Assembly (NCBI RefSeq): GCF_900143065.1
Contig: NZ_FRCX01000003.1
Coordinates: 372,001-436,000 of the forward strand
Direction: 5' to 3'
DNA length: 64,000 nt
Source of the DNA: Duganella sacchari
GTDB taxonomy: Bacteria; Pseudomonadota; Gammaproteobacteria; Burkholderiales; Burkholderiaceae_D
Every line of letters starts with the position of its first letter. Position 1 is the first letter of the stretch. A program made the translations under genes and the position numbers. The notes beneath the pieces were generated by a model, which saw only the letters and a program-made list of their open reading frames with translations, had not been told where the DNA came from and ran no database searches. This document shows, piece by piece, positions 1-8,236 of the stretch.

Positions 1-116
1 CCCGCAATGAACTGCACGCGATCCGCGAAGTGCTGACCAACGCCCAGGTGGCCGCGCTGGACGCCCCGCCGCTGCGCATGGCGCAGGTGTGGGGCCGCGC
101 GGCGGCCGACGATTAG
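1..116 (+). CDS. 3' end of an unidentified gene
   Basis: An open frame enters from the left edge and stops with TAG at 114-116, giving the last 37 residues of a protein (ending VWGRAAADD). The fragment is Ala-rich and looks like a soluble helical tail. Too little is visible to name a family. Its stop overlaps by three bases the stop codon of the convergent SRPBCC gene, so the two genes meet tail to tail with no room for a separate terminator. Confidence 0.5.
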   Translation, partial: RNELHAIREVLTNAQVAALDAPPLRMAQVWGRAAADD

Positions 117-595
117 TTGAGCAGGGCGTCCAGGCGGCCCTGCTGGGCCAGCTCGCGCAGCATGCCGATGGTGTCGATGTCCGACTCGACGTAGGCCGAA
201 CGGCGGAATTCGTCGTACATGGCATTCGCTTCGTCGGTGGCGGCGTCATGGCTGTCTTCGTACTGGAAGCGCACGAACAGCGTGTCCTCGGTCGGCTGCT
301 CGATGGTCATGGTCAGGCTGGATTCGGCGATGTCCTGCTGGGCGGCGACGCGGTAGCGCACGCTGCGCATGGGGTCCAGCTCCACGCGGTCCTCCACCAC
401 CAGTTCGCCGTAGCGCAGGCGGCGGCGGAAGCCGTTGTCGCTGCGCTCGTCGATGGTGCTTTCGTCCAGGTGCGGCACGAACAGCTTGGGCGATTCGGCG
501 CGCAGCACCAGGCCGCGCCACACTTGTTCGACGCTCAGGACGTCGATGAGCGGGTTGAGCGGGTCGTTGACTTCGATCAGATGTTCAAATTTCAT
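113..595 (-). CDS. SRPBCC family protein (DUF1857, AtaL-like)
   Basis: The 160-residue product begins MKFEHLIEVND and matches the DUF1857/AtaL-like branch of the START/Bet v1 (SRPBCC) fold: a small cytoplasmic beta-barrel with a long C-terminal helix that usually binds a hydrophobic ligand. No ligand can be read from sequence. An in-frame ATG lies 15 codons upstream (640), but MKFEHLIEV is the usual N terminus of the family, so 595 is preferred. It is transcribed divergently from the Rep helicase gene, with about 145 bases shared between them. The family assignment is from remembered sequence pattern (LVLRAESP, VEDRVELDP), not from a search. Confidence 0.8.
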   Translation of the reverse strand: MKFEHLIEVNDPLNPLIDVLSVEQVWRGLVLRAESPKLFVPHLDESTIDERSDNGFRRRLRYGELVVEDRVELDPMRSVRYRVAAQQDIAESSLTMTIEQPTEDTLFVRFQYEDSHDAATDEANAMYDEFRRSAYVESDIDTIGMLRELAQQGRLDALLN

Positions 596-741
596 AATTG
601 CAACCGAGATAAGGTTAGGCGGGAGCCCAGATCTCCGCATGGTAACGCAAATGCCACAAACGCTTCATGCGTCGCATCAGTGACGGCCCCGGCGACTGAT
701 ACAATGTGGGGCTGTTTGTCCGATTTTCTATCCCTCGCCCG

Positions 742-2820
742 ATGTCCACCAACGTTCCCGTTTTCGGCCTTAATTTGCCCCAGAGCCAGGCTGTTACCTA
801 CCTGGATGGTCCCTGCCTGGTGCTGGCCGGCGCCGGCTCGGGCAAGACGCGCGTGATTACGCAGAAAATCGCCCACCTGATCGAGGACCGCGGCTACGAC
901 CCGCGCACGATTGCCGCGCTGACCTTTACCAACAAGGCGGCGCTGGAGATGCAGGAGCGTATCGCCAAGCTGCTCAAGCAGCCCAAGCAGGCCAAGCAGC
1001 TGACGGTGTCCACCTTCCACTCGCTGGGCGTGCGGATCCTGCGCCAGGAGTGCAATGAACTGGGCCTCAAGGACCGTTTCTCCATCATGGATGCCGACGA
1101 TTGCGGTTCGCTGGTCCAGGACATGGCGATCACCACCGACAAGCAGGTGGTGCGCCGCATCCAGACCGACATCTCGCTGTGGAAGAACGGCCTGGTGGAC
1201 CCGGTGACGGCGCTGAGCCAGGCCAAGGACGAGGACGAGGCGCAATCGGCACGCGTCTACGCCAGCTATGTGGCGACGCTGTCGGCCTACCAGGCGGTGG
1301 ACTTCGATGATCTGATCCGCCTGCCGGTGGAGCTGTTCCGCCATCACGAGAAGGTGCGCGACAAGTGGCAGCGCCGCCTGCGCTATCTGCTCATGGACGA
1401 GTACCAGGACACCAATACCTGCCAGTACGAGCTGGTCAAGCTGATGGTAACCGGCATTGGCAAGAAGCCGATGTTTACCGCGGTGGGCGACGACGACCAG
1501 GCGATCTACGCGTGGCGCGGCGCGTCGGTGGAGAACCTGAAAACCTTGCAGACCGACTTCCCGGACCTGCAGGTCATCAAGCTGGAGCAGAACTACCGCT
1601 CCACCACGCGCATCCTGCAGGCGGCCAACGCGGTGATCGGCAACAATCCCAAGCTGTTCGAAAAATCGCTGTGGTCGGAGCATGGCCTGGGCGAGCCGAT
1701 CCAGGTGATGTCGATGCCCACCGATGATGCCGAAGCCGACCAGGTGGCCATCATGATTTCGGCCGACCATTTCCAGCGCAAGAACAAGTGGTCGGACTAC
1801 GCGATCCTGTACCGCGGCAACCACCAGGCGCGGATCATCGAGCAGGCCTTGCGCAAGGAGCGCATCCCGTACACGATTTCCGGCGGCCAGTCGTTCTTCG
1901 ACAAGGCCGAGATCAAGGACATCATCAGCTACCTGCGCCTGCTGGCGAATACCGACGATGATCCGGCCTTCATCCGTTCCGTGACCACGCCGCGCCGTGG
2001 TGTCGGCCAGTCGACGCTGGAGACGCTGGGCACCTTCTCCGCCCAGTGGAATTGCTCGCTGTTCGAGGCGGTATTCAAGGGCGGCATCGAAGCCCTGCTG
2101 CCGGACCGCCAGCTGAACCCGCTGCGCGACTTCTGCAACTTCATCAACAACCTGGAAGCGCGCGCCAGCCGTCCCGGCCCGTCGGGCAGCGGCGACAACG
2201 CGGCGCAGGTGCTGGATGACATGCTGGAGGCGATTAATTATGAAAACTATTTATACGATATGTTTGACGAGCGCGCGGCCCAGAGCAAGTGGCAGAACGT
2301 GCTGGAATTCGTCAACTGGCTGAAGGACCGCGGCCGCGGCGGCAAGGACCGCGACGGCGACGAAAAGAACGTGCTGGAACTGACCCAGATGGTGGCGCTG
2401 ATGTCCATGCTGGAAGGCCAGGACGAAGACCCGGACGCAGTGCGCATGTCGACCCTGCACGCCTCGAAAGGACTGGAGTATCCGCACGTGTTCCTGGTCG
2501 GCTGCGAGGAAGGCATCCTGCCGCACAAGGGCGATGCCGATGCCCCGGCCGAATCGATCGCGGCGCGGGTGCAGGAAGAACGCCGCCTGATGTACGTCGG
2601 CATCACGCGCGCACAGCGCACGCTGACCATCACATGGTGCAAGAAACGCAAGCGCGCAGGCGAGCAGGTGCACTGCGACCCGTCGCGCTTTATCAAGGAA
2701 ATGAAGTTGGATGAGGGCACGGCAGTGCCAATGGAATCGGAAGTGCTGACGCCGAAAGAACGCCTGGCGCGCATGAAGGAACTGCTATCCACGCCCAAAC
2801 CCGACAAGGAACAACCATGA
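742..2820 (+). CDS. rep: UvrD/Rep-type ATP-dependent DNA helicase
   Basis: A superfamily 1A 3'-5' helicase of 692 residues, close to the length of E. coli Rep (673). All motifs are visible: Q-motif around LNLPQSQAV (10-18), Walker A GAGSGKT (30-36), TFTNKAA, Walker B/motif II DEYQDTN (219-225), GDDDQAIYAWRGA (motif III), QNYRST (IV), STLHASKGLEY (V, about 570) and VGITRAQ (VI, about 619). Rep helps replication forks pass bound proteins and restarts stalled forks. The start at 742 is preferred to the in-frame ATG at 706 because MSTNVPVFGLN leads directly into the Q-motif. A TACAAT -10-like hexamer lies at 700-705. The stop overlaps the next gene's ATG, so slyX is translationally coupled. Confidence 0.95.
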   Translation: MSTNVPVFGLNLPQSQAVTYLDGPCLVLAGAGSGKTRVITQKIAHLIEDRGYDPRTIAALTFTNKAALEMQERIAKLLKQPKQAKQLTVSTFHSLGVRILRQECNELGLKDRFSIMDADDCGSLVQDMAITTDKQVVRRIQTDISLWKNGLVDPVTALSQAKDEDEAQSARVYASYVATLSAYQAVDFDDLIRLPVELFRHHEKVRDKWQRRLRYLLMDEYQDTNTCQYELVKLMVTGIGKKPMFTAVGDDDQAIYAWRGASVENLKTLQTDFPDLQVIKLEQNYRSTTRILQAANAVIGNNPKLFEKSLWSEHGLGEPIQVMSMPTDDAEADQVAIMISADHFQRKNKWSDYAILYRGNHQARIIEQALRKERIPYTISGGQSFFDKAEIKDIISYLRLLANTDDDPAFIRSVTTPRRGVGQSTLETLGTFSAQWNCSLFEAVFKGGIEALLPDRQLNPLRDFCNFINNLEARASRPGPSGSGDNAAQVLDDMLEAINYENYLYDMFDERAAQSKWQNVLEFVNWLKDRGRGGKDRDGDEKNVLELTQMVALMSMLEGQDEDPDAVRMSTLHASKGLEYPHVFLVGCEEGILPHKGDADAPAESIAARVQEERRLMYVGITRAQRTLTITWCKKRKRAGEQVHCDPSRFIKEMKLDEGTAVPMESEVLTPKERLARMKELLSTPKPDKEQP

Positions 2821-3023
2821 GTAACGAAGACCGCTTCATCGACATCGAAATCAAACTGGCCTACGCCGAAGACATGGTGGACTCGCTGAGCCAGCGCATC
2901 CACGAACAGCAGCGGCAGATCGACAAGCTGGAACAGATGTGCGCCGCGCTGGTCCAGCACGTCCGCAACGCAGCCCAGAACAGCGGCGGCCAGCTGCCGC
3001 ACGAGCGGCCGCCGCACTATTGA
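2817..3023 (+). CDS. slyX: SlyX family protein
   Basis: A 68-residue protein with the SlyX pattern: an N-terminal heptad-rich helix (IDIEIKLAYAEDMVDSLSQ, then QQRQIDKLEQM) and a short basic/polar tail ending PPHY. SlyX proteins form small coiled-coil oligomers of unknown role; the name comes from an E. coli gene next to slyD. The ATG overlaps the last codon of the helicase (ATGA), so the two genes form one operon. The stop is directly followed by the convergent UPF0303 gene. Confidence 0.9.
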   Translation: MSNEDRFIDIEIKLAYAEDMVDSLSQRIHEQQRQIDKLEQMCAALVQHVRNAAQNSGGQLPHERPPHY

Positions 3024-3491
3024 TTACGCCAGCACCGCGCGCAAGGCTTCAACGACCAGCGCGTGGTCTTCCGCCTGGCGCAGGCCGGAGACGGTGACGG
3101 TGCCGATGATGCCGGTGCCCTTGAGCGTGACGGGGAAGGCGCCGCCGTTGGCGGCATAGTCCACCGGCGGCAGGTATTTGATATCGTCAAACACCACGCC
3201 GCGGTGCTTGTGGTCGATGCCGACGTAGAACGAGCAGCGGCCAAAGCGCGCCACCACATTGTTCTTGCGGCGTATCCAGTCCGCCTGGTCGGCCGAGGCG
3301 CCCTGCATCGCATGATGGAACAGCACCTTGCTGTTGACGGTGATGTTGATGGTGATGCTCTTGTCCCTGGCCTTGGCCAGTTCGATCAGTTTCAAGCCCA
3401 GTGCCAGTGCGGTATCGCTGCTGAAGGCGGTAAATTGCAAATCTTTTTCCTGCTGCGTCAGTGTATCCAGCAGTTCCGCGTAGTTTTCCAT
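3024..3491 (-). CDS. UPF0303 / heme-degrading-domain (HbpS-like) protein
   Basis: A 155-residue cytoplasmic protein of the UPF0303 branch of the GlcG/HbpS-like fold (DUF336). Family hallmarks are LGLKLIELAKARDKSITINI near the N terminus, the central WIRRKNNVVARFGRCS, and the C-terminal GGAFPVTLKGTGIIGTVTVSGL followed by an H-x-x-V helix. Members are annotated as heme-degrading-domain proteins, but a catalytic role is proven for few of them. It stands alone, convergent with slyX and divergent from the GGDEF gene. Confidence 0.85.
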   Translation of the reverse strand: MENYAELLDTLTQQEKDLQFTAFSSDTALALGLKLIELAKARDKSITINITVNSKVLFHHAMQGASADQADWIRRKNNVVARFGRCSFYVGIDHKHRGVVFDDIKYLPPVDYAANGGAFPVTLKGTGIIGTVTVSGLRQAEDHALVVEALRAVLA

Positions 3492-3581
3492 TCATGTTCC
3501 TGTTGTTGAGCGTTGCCAGACCAGAGTGTAGCCGACGCTAGCTTGCTATACTGCACACGACTCCTTGATTTAGGCTTCGCC

Positions 3582-4757
3582 ATGCAGATAGTCGCTTCCC
3601 TGTTGATCGCCATGACGCTGAATCTGTTGACCATTGCAGCAGCGCTGCTCGCGGTCATGGGCAAGGTGAATCTGGCTGCGCGCCGCGCACAGCTGGGCAT
3701 CGGGTTGCAGGCGATCGGCTGGGTATGCCTGCTGCTGTCGGGCGTGGCCGGCGCCGGCTCGCTCGGCGACCGTTTGTTGTCGACACTGGCCATGGCGGGC
3801 ATCGCCGCCGGCCTGGCATACAGCGCCATGGCCTTCGATCTGTGGTGCGGACGTAGCGCCTCCTCGCGCGCACCCGCAGTAATTGCCGCCGTCATGACTG
3901 CAGGCTATGGCATCGGCTTTCAACATTACGCCTTCCGTGTGGGCTGGGCTAACGGCTTGCTGGCCTTGCAGCTGGCGCTGGTGGCCTGGACGCTGTGCCG
4001 TCAGCCACTGACGCCGGTGGGCCGCTGGCGCTGGCTGCTGGTGATATCGCTGCTGGTGCAGTTGCTGGTGACGGCGTCGCGTGGCGTGCTGGGGGCGTTT
4101 TACACCGCACAATTTCCGAATTTTTTTGCGCCGCATCCGGCCAATATCCTGTTTGCCTTGGCCGCCAATGTGACGGTGGTCATGTCGCTGGCCGGCATCT
4201 TGCTGGCGTACCGTGAAGAGGCCGCGCGCGAACTCGAGCGGCTAGCGAATACCGACGGCATTACCGGCGCCCTGAACCGCCGCGCCTGGAGCGCGCAGGC
4301 CGTCGCGATTGTGGCCGACAGCCAGCGCCTGCAGCAACCGTTGTGCGTGCTGTTGCTGGATCTGGATCATTTCAAGGACATCAACGAAGCGCAGGGCCAT
4401 GAGACGGGCGACAAAGCGCTCAAGCTGCTGGTACAAGGCATGCAGTCGGTGGGCGGCGAGCGCAATGTGGTGTGCCGTTACGGTGGCGAAGAATTCTGTG
4501 TACTCAAGCGCGGCGCCGATCCGGCGGCGATGCGCGCCTACGATCAGCGTTTGCGCGACTGGCTGGCCGCAGCCGGCCCGCGCGAGCTGGGCATCCCGCT
4601 GCATTACAGCGCCGGCATTGCCACCCTGCTCGATCAGCGTGACAGCCTGGATGCCATGCTGCGCCGCGCCGACTCCCTGCTCTACAGCGCCAAAATGCTG
4701 GGACGAAATATCACACTGGATGATGCCGCCCTGGAGTCCGGTGTCGAATTCAAATAA
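3582..4757 (+). CDS. membrane-bound diguanylate cyclase (GGDEF)
   Basis: The 391-residue protein has about 220 residues of hydrophobic N-terminal sequence (roughly six or seven membrane spans) and a C-terminal GGDEF domain that would make cyclic di-GMP from GTP. The active-site loop is GGEEF (301-305), with the metal/substrate segments DLDHFKDIN and LRRADSLLYSAK also present. The RxxD inhibitory I-site normally five residues before the loop is absent (GERN here), so product inhibition at that site is unlikely. The start at 3582 (MQIVASLLIAM) is chosen over an in-frame ATG at 3513 because it begins the first membrane helix. No neighbouring gene suggests a specific signal. Confidence 0.9.
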   Translation: MQIVASLLIAMTLNLLTIAAALLAVMGKVNLAARRAQLGIGLQAIGWVCLLLSGVAGAGSLGDRLLSTLAMAGIAAGLAYSAMAFDLWCGRSASSRAPAVIAAVMTAGYGIGFQHYAFRVGWANGLLALQLALVAWTLCRQPLTPVGRWRWLLVISLLVQLLVTASRGVLGAFYTAQFPNFFAPHPANILFALAANVTVVMSLAGILLAYREEAARELERLANTDGITGALNRRAWSAQAVAIVADSQRLQQPLCVLLLDLDHFKDINEAQGHETGDKALKLLVQGMQSVGGERNVVCRYGGEEFCVLKRGADPAAMRAYDQRLRDWLAAAGPRELGIPLHYSAGIATLLDQRDSLDAMLRRADSLLYSAKMLGRNITLDDAALESGVEFK

Positions 4758-4789
4758 CCGCGCCGCCGGTCTGCCATCGCCTTTTCTGG

Positions 4790-5031
4790 GAATTAAATAA
4801 ATAGTCACCAAATATAACATTCAGTTTATATTTAAATATTGTTTGCATATCATAAACCATACGTGCAAATTTCACTAAATGTCACGATCAGTAAAATAAA
4901 TTTTTTTACAACATTGTCTTGTTGTTCGAGTTGACTCTTTAAAAATAAATACCGAGAATGAATATGCCTTAATCTCATTAGCAAAATAATATCTCGTCAA
5001 TTGTCCATCAATCGGCGAGGGGGAAATTGTT
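4790..5031. other. AT-rich non-coding region before the lanthipeptide genes
   Basis: This stretch between the GGDEF gene and the lanthipeptide precursors is strikingly AT-rich compared with its surroundings, with many A and T runs. It holds the likely promoter of the cluster and no convincing gene. Such a drop in GC fits a horizontally acquired or silenced (H-NS/MvaT-like target) upstream region, which is inference. Confidence 0.5.
4931..4959 (+). promoter_or_regulatory. candidate sigma-70 promoter of the lanthipeptide operon
   Basis: A TTGACT -35-like hexamer (4931-4936) is followed after 17 bases by GAGAAT (4954-4959), which matches four of six -10 positions. It is the best-spaced pair I found in the AT-rich region upstream of the first precursor gene. 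The -10 match is weak, so this is only a candidate. Confidence 0.35.
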
Positions 5032-5103
5032 ATGAAGCGGGCATACCCACATAGTGAATGGCTAAAGTTTTCTATGGTGGTTCAAGATTATCGCCAAATG
5101 TAA
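5032..5103 (+). CDS. possible 23-residue leader ORF before the lanthipeptide precursor
   Basis: An ATG at 5032 is preceded by a purine-rich GAGGGGGA (5017-5024) at a usable distance and opens 23 codons (start MKRAYPHSEW, end YRQM) before TAA. It ends 40 bases before the first precursor ATG. The peptide does not resemble the precursors: no LxLQ leader motif and no cysteine. It could be a translated regulatory leader or chance. No family is recognised. Confidence 0.25.
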   Translation: MKRAYPHSEWLKFSMVVQDYRQM

Positions 5104-5143
5104 CAGTCTGGCGGTTTATTAACTTCATTATTAGGAGGCACAA

Positions 5144-5251
5144 ATGAAACGTGTTCTGAATCTGCAACGCATGGCTCTGGATACCAACGAAGTTTCGGGC
5201 CTGAGCCTGAGCAGCTCGCATACTGATTGCTGCAAGAACGATCAGACGTAA
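5144..5251 (+). CDS. lanA1: class III lanthipeptide precursor peptide 1
   Basis: A 35-residue peptide with a strong ribosome-binding site (AGGAGG at 5134-5139). The leader contains LNLQRM (5-10), matching the LxLQ-type recognition motif known for class III lanthipeptide synthetases. The C-terminal core is Ser/Thr-rich and ends in a Cys pair: S21, S23, S24, S25, T27, C29, C30. S21-x2-S24-x4-C29 fits the Ser-x2-Ser-x(n)-Cys spacing from which labionin or lanthionine rings form. It lies just upstream of a second precursor and a LanKC enzyme. The ring pattern and cleavage site are inferred. The symbol is the generic name for lanthipeptide precursors. Confidence 0.85.
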   Translation: MKRVLNLQRMALDTNEVSGLSLSSSHTDCCKNDQT

Positions 5252-5264
5252 TCAATGAAGGTCG

Positions 5265-5289
5265 GAGCAGTGATGCAATATCACTGCTC
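5265..5289 (+). promoter_or_regulatory. hairpin between the two precursor genes
   Basis: GAGCAGTGAT (5265-5274) and ATCACTGCTC (5280-5289) form a perfect 10-bp stem with the loop GCAAT. No uridine tract follows directly, so it is more likely an RNA-stabilising or partial-termination element than a full terminator. It sits right after the first precursor gene. Confidence 0.55.
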
Positions 5290-5322
5290 TCATTTACTCT
5301 TTAATTTTCAGTGAGGTATCAA

Positions 5323-5430
5323 ATGAGCCGGATTTTGAACCTGCAACGCATGCAGCTGGAAGTCAACGAAATTGCCGCCTCCAGCGTGACCAGTTCATAC
5401 AGTGATTGCTGCAAAAAAGACAACGACTAA
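5323..5430 (+). CDS. lanA2: class III lanthipeptide precursor peptide 2
   Basis: A second 35-residue precursor, preceded by GTGAGG (5311-5316). It has the same architecture as the first: LNLQRM at 5-10, N15-E16 in the leader, and a core with S20, S21, T23, S24, S25, S27, C29, C30. The S21-x2-S24-x4-C29-C30 frame is identical, while intervening residues differ (ASSVTSSYSDCC against GLSLSSSHTDCC). This is the pattern expected of paralogous substrates of one synthetase. The tail is more charged (KKDND). Product structure is inferred, not shown. Confidence 0.85.
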   Translation: MSRILNLQRMQLEVNEIAASSVTSSYSDCCKKDND

Positions 5431-5438
5431 GCTGGACT

Positions 5439-5463
5439 GCGCGGAGCATGCACTGCTGCGCGC
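5439..5463 (+). promoter_or_regulatory. hairpin after the second precursor gene
   Basis: GCGCGGAGCA (5439-5448) pairs with TGCTGCGCGC (5454-5463) over 9 of 10 positions around a 5-base loop. It has no U tract and lies between the second precursor and the LanKC gene. It could limit read-through or protect the short precursor message, so that precursors are made in excess over the enzyme. Confidence 0.5.
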
Positions 5464-5516
5464 TGATTCTGATACGACCGGATTTGCTGACATAATTATT
5501 CTAAGGGAGATGGTAT

Positions 5517-8222
5517 ATGGTGCGTAGCGCGAAATCACTGCGTGAAAAACGCCACGTCGATAAGGCTTTTTATCGCGGTTCCAGTGAACTGTTTTATGAG
5601 CCAAATTACGCGCACTACCGTCCCGCAGATGAACTGAAATCCCTGGTTGAGACGCTGATCCAGGAGCGTGGTCTGCCCTGGCGCACGCACCGGGCGGATG
5701 TCTGGACCCATATTATTCCGGTTGCCAATAGCGCACCGGTCAAACTGCCTAAACAGGGCTGGAAGATTCACGTTTCCGCCATCGAATCGAACTGCAAGGA
5801 TATCCTGGCAAAAGTCGCCACGCTGGCGTTTGAGCACGATGTCCAGTTTAAATTTGCCAACGATATCAATACGCTCAAGCTGATGACCTCGAAACGCTGG
5901 TCACGCGGCGGTTCAGGCAAATTCATTACGCTTTATCCGGCAACAGAAGAAATATTTCTCGAATTTATAGAACGCGCTTATGCGTTATTAAAAAACGATC
6001 TTGGCTCCTATATATTATCGGACCGCCGTTATAAAGATTGCCGGTGTCTTTATTATCGCTATGGTGGTTTTACTTTAGTCAGCCGCCTGCATTTCATGGG
6101 CAACCAGATACCGGTACTGACCGCGCCCGACGGCCAGCAGGTCGAGGATAAGCGCAGTCCTTACTTTGAAACGCCGCCTTGGGCCGCCGATCCCTTCCCG
6201 TCGGATGAACCGGACGAGGATGAAATGACCCTCAACGGCGGGCGGTTTATCGTCAAAAGCGCGCTGGGCTTTTCCAATACCGGCGGCGTGTATCTGGCGA
6301 CCGATACCACCACTGGCAAGGACGTGGTCATCAAGGAAGCCCGGCCGTTTGTCGAGCTGGGCGCCAACGGCGCCGATGCCACCACCCGGCTCGCCAAGGA
6401 AGAAAATAATCTGCGCATCCTGTCCGGGCTGGGGATTACGCCGGAGGTGTACACCTCATTCTGGGACTGGGAAAACTATTATCTGGTCGAAGAATACTTC
6501 GACGCGTTCGATGTGCGCGAATTGACGGTCATGAAAAGTCCTTTGATCCTGGCCCATCCCACGGCGGACGACAGTGCTGCGTTCTATGACAGCTATAAGC
6601 GCATCTTCACCGGCGTGCTCAAGGCGATCGATCAGATCCATGCGCGCGGCATGGTGATCGGCGACCTCTCGCCGATGAACGTCCTGATCGACAAGGCCAC
6701 CATGGAGGTGCGTATTATCGACCTGGAAGGCGCCTACCGGCCGCAGGTCGAAGCACCCGAGACGTTGTTTACCCCAGGCTTCCGTTCGGAGCACAAGGGC
6801 CGTGCCAAGGAAAGCAATTTCCAGGATGACCTGTATGCGATCGGCACCATGATGTTGTATGCCATCTTCCCGATCGCGGCCATGGCGTTCCTGCGCGGCG
6901 ATCTGTTCACCAAAATACTGCCGGTTGTGCTGGCCGATATCGGCTGGTCGCAAACGCCGGTGCAGCGCGTGGTCGAACAACTCGTCGGCAATGCCATCAG
7001 CTGCAGCGAAGCGGTGGCATTGCTGAACGGTCCTGCGGCAATTGAAAAACCCATGAGCAGGCAGCCAGACGCGGCGCTGCAACTGGACCAGGCGTGCAGT
7101 GAAATGGCGCGCTTTATCACCAACAACTATCGCCTGGAGCAACCTTATGCGCTGTTCCCGGTCGATCCTTTCGGCACCAATTTCAATCCCATGAGCCTGG
7201 GCTTTGGTTCGTCGGGGATCCTGTACGCGCTGTCGCGCAGCGGTTACACGGTGCCCGAGCCAGCGCTGCAGCGCTATCGCCAAGAGCTGGCGGAACTGGA
7301 TCCGGCCAAAATGGCGCCGGGTTGGCTGGTCGGGACGGCAGGCATCGCCTGGACCTTGCTGGCCACCGGTGATGTCGAAACGGGCAAGCGCTTCCTGCAA
7401 TGTGCCAACCACAGTGAGCTGCTGCGCAGCCACCACTCGCTGTACTACGGCATGGCCGGTGTCGGCATGGCCAATCTGGCCGCCTATCGCATGCTCGATG
7501 ACCAGCATTATCTGAATGCTGCGGTCGAACTTGCGGAAGCCCTGGAAGCCAGCGCACAAAAAAATGATCGCGGCCTGTACTGGAAGGATGAGGTCGAAGT
7601 CCGCATCGGCCTGGGATACGGCCAGAGCGGGGTGGCGCTGTTCTTCCTGCGCCTGGCGCAAATGACGCAGATGCAGAAGTGGCGGGAGCTGGGCCGCCAG
7701 GCGCTCGAGTTTGACTTGTCGTATGCCCATGAACATGAGGCAGGCGTGAGCTGCTTCCCGTGCGCGCCGGAAGAAACGACGACCTTTGACAGCTACATCG
7801 AGCAGGGCAGTGCCGGCATCGCCAAGGTGGCCATCCGCTACGGCCTGTGGTCGAAGATCGAGAACGTGCTGGCCGACGCCTGCCGGAAATACGCGATTTT
7901 TGCGGGGTTGTCGTACGGTGTGGTTGGCTTTGTTGACGTGCTGCTGGACGCCTATCTCTACTCCCAGGATAAAAAATACCTGGAGATGGCGCAGCGGCCG
8001 CTGCAGGGACTCAGCGACCTGTTCCTGATTAAGCACCAGGATGGCTACGCCACTCCCGGTGATGGCCTGTTCCGTATCTCGTGCGACTACGCCACCGGCG
8101 TGGCTGGCGTGATGCGGACCCTGCACCGCCTGAACCAGCATTTGCCGGATGAGTTTTTCCTGGATGAACTCGACAACCTGCCGGGGCGCAAAGCATCGGT
8201 GGACCGCACTGACGCTATCTGA
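5517..8222 (+). CDS. lanKC: class III lanthipeptide synthetase (LanKC)
   Basis: A 901-residue three-domain enzyme. The N-terminal lyase domain (about 1-230) has GWKIHVSA with a Lys-x-His pair (K83, H85), then RWSRGGSGKFITLYP and GSYILSDRRY, typical of class III LanKC. A Ser/Thr-kinase-like domain (about 235-500) has GDLSPMN (catalytic D383, N388) and IDLEG (D402) in place of DFG. A LanC-like cyclase (about 560-880) has GMAGVGMAN, GYGQSGVALFF and GLSYGVVGF. In this last motif Ser-Tyr stands where zinc-binding LanC proteins have Cys-His, as expected for class III. The enzyme would phosphorylate and eliminate core Ser/Thr, then cyclise onto Cys. AAGGGAGA precedes the ATG. Confidence 0.93.
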   Translation: MVRSAKSLREKRHVDKAFYRGSSELFYEPNYAHYRPADELKSLVETLIQERGLPWRTHRADVWTHIIPVANSAPVKLPKQGWKIHVSAIESNCKDILAKVATLAFEHDVQFKFANDINTLKLMTSKRWSRGGSGKFITLYPATEEIFLEFIERAYALLKNDLGSYILSDRRYKDCRCLYYRYGGFTLVSRLHFMGNQIPVLTAPDGQQVEDKRSPYFETPPWAADPFPSDEPDEDEMTLNGGRFIVKSALGFSNTGGVYLATDTTTGKDVVIKEARPFVELGANGADATTRLAKEENNLRILSGLGITPEVYTSFWDWENYYLVEEYFDAFDVRELTVMKSPLILAHPTADDSAAFYDSYKRIFTGVLKAIDQIHARGMVIGDLSPMNVLIDKATMEVRIIDLEGAYRPQVEAPETLFTPGFRSEHKGRAKESNFQDDLYAIGTMMLYAIFPIAAMAFLRGDLFTKILPVVLADIGWSQTPVQRVVEQLVGNAISCSEAVALLNGPAAIEKPMSRQPDAALQLDQACSEMARFITNNYRLEQPYALFPVDPFGTNFNPMSLGFGSSGILYALSRSGYTVPEPALQRYRQELAELDPAKMAPGWLVGTAGIAWTLLATGDVETGKRFLQCANHSELLRSHHSLYYGMAGVGMANLAAYRMLDDQHYLNAAVELAEALEASAQKNDRGLYWKDEVEVRIGLGYGQSGVALFFLRLAQMTQMQKWRELGRQALEFDLSYAHEHEAGVSCFPCAPEETTTFDSYIEQGSAGIAKVAIRYGLWSKIENVLADACRKYAIFAGLSYGVVGFVDVLLDAYLYSQDKKYLEMAQRPLQGLSDLFLIKHQDGYATPGDGLFRISCDYATGVAGVMRTLHRLNQHLPDEFFLDELDNLPGRKASVDRTDAI

Positions 8223-8236
8223 CCAGGAATGCCACC

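Noticed and set aside
5395..5604. 69-codon minus-strand frame beside the precursors
   Set aside because: No ribosome site and it overlaps the second precursor and the lanKC start, both well supported.
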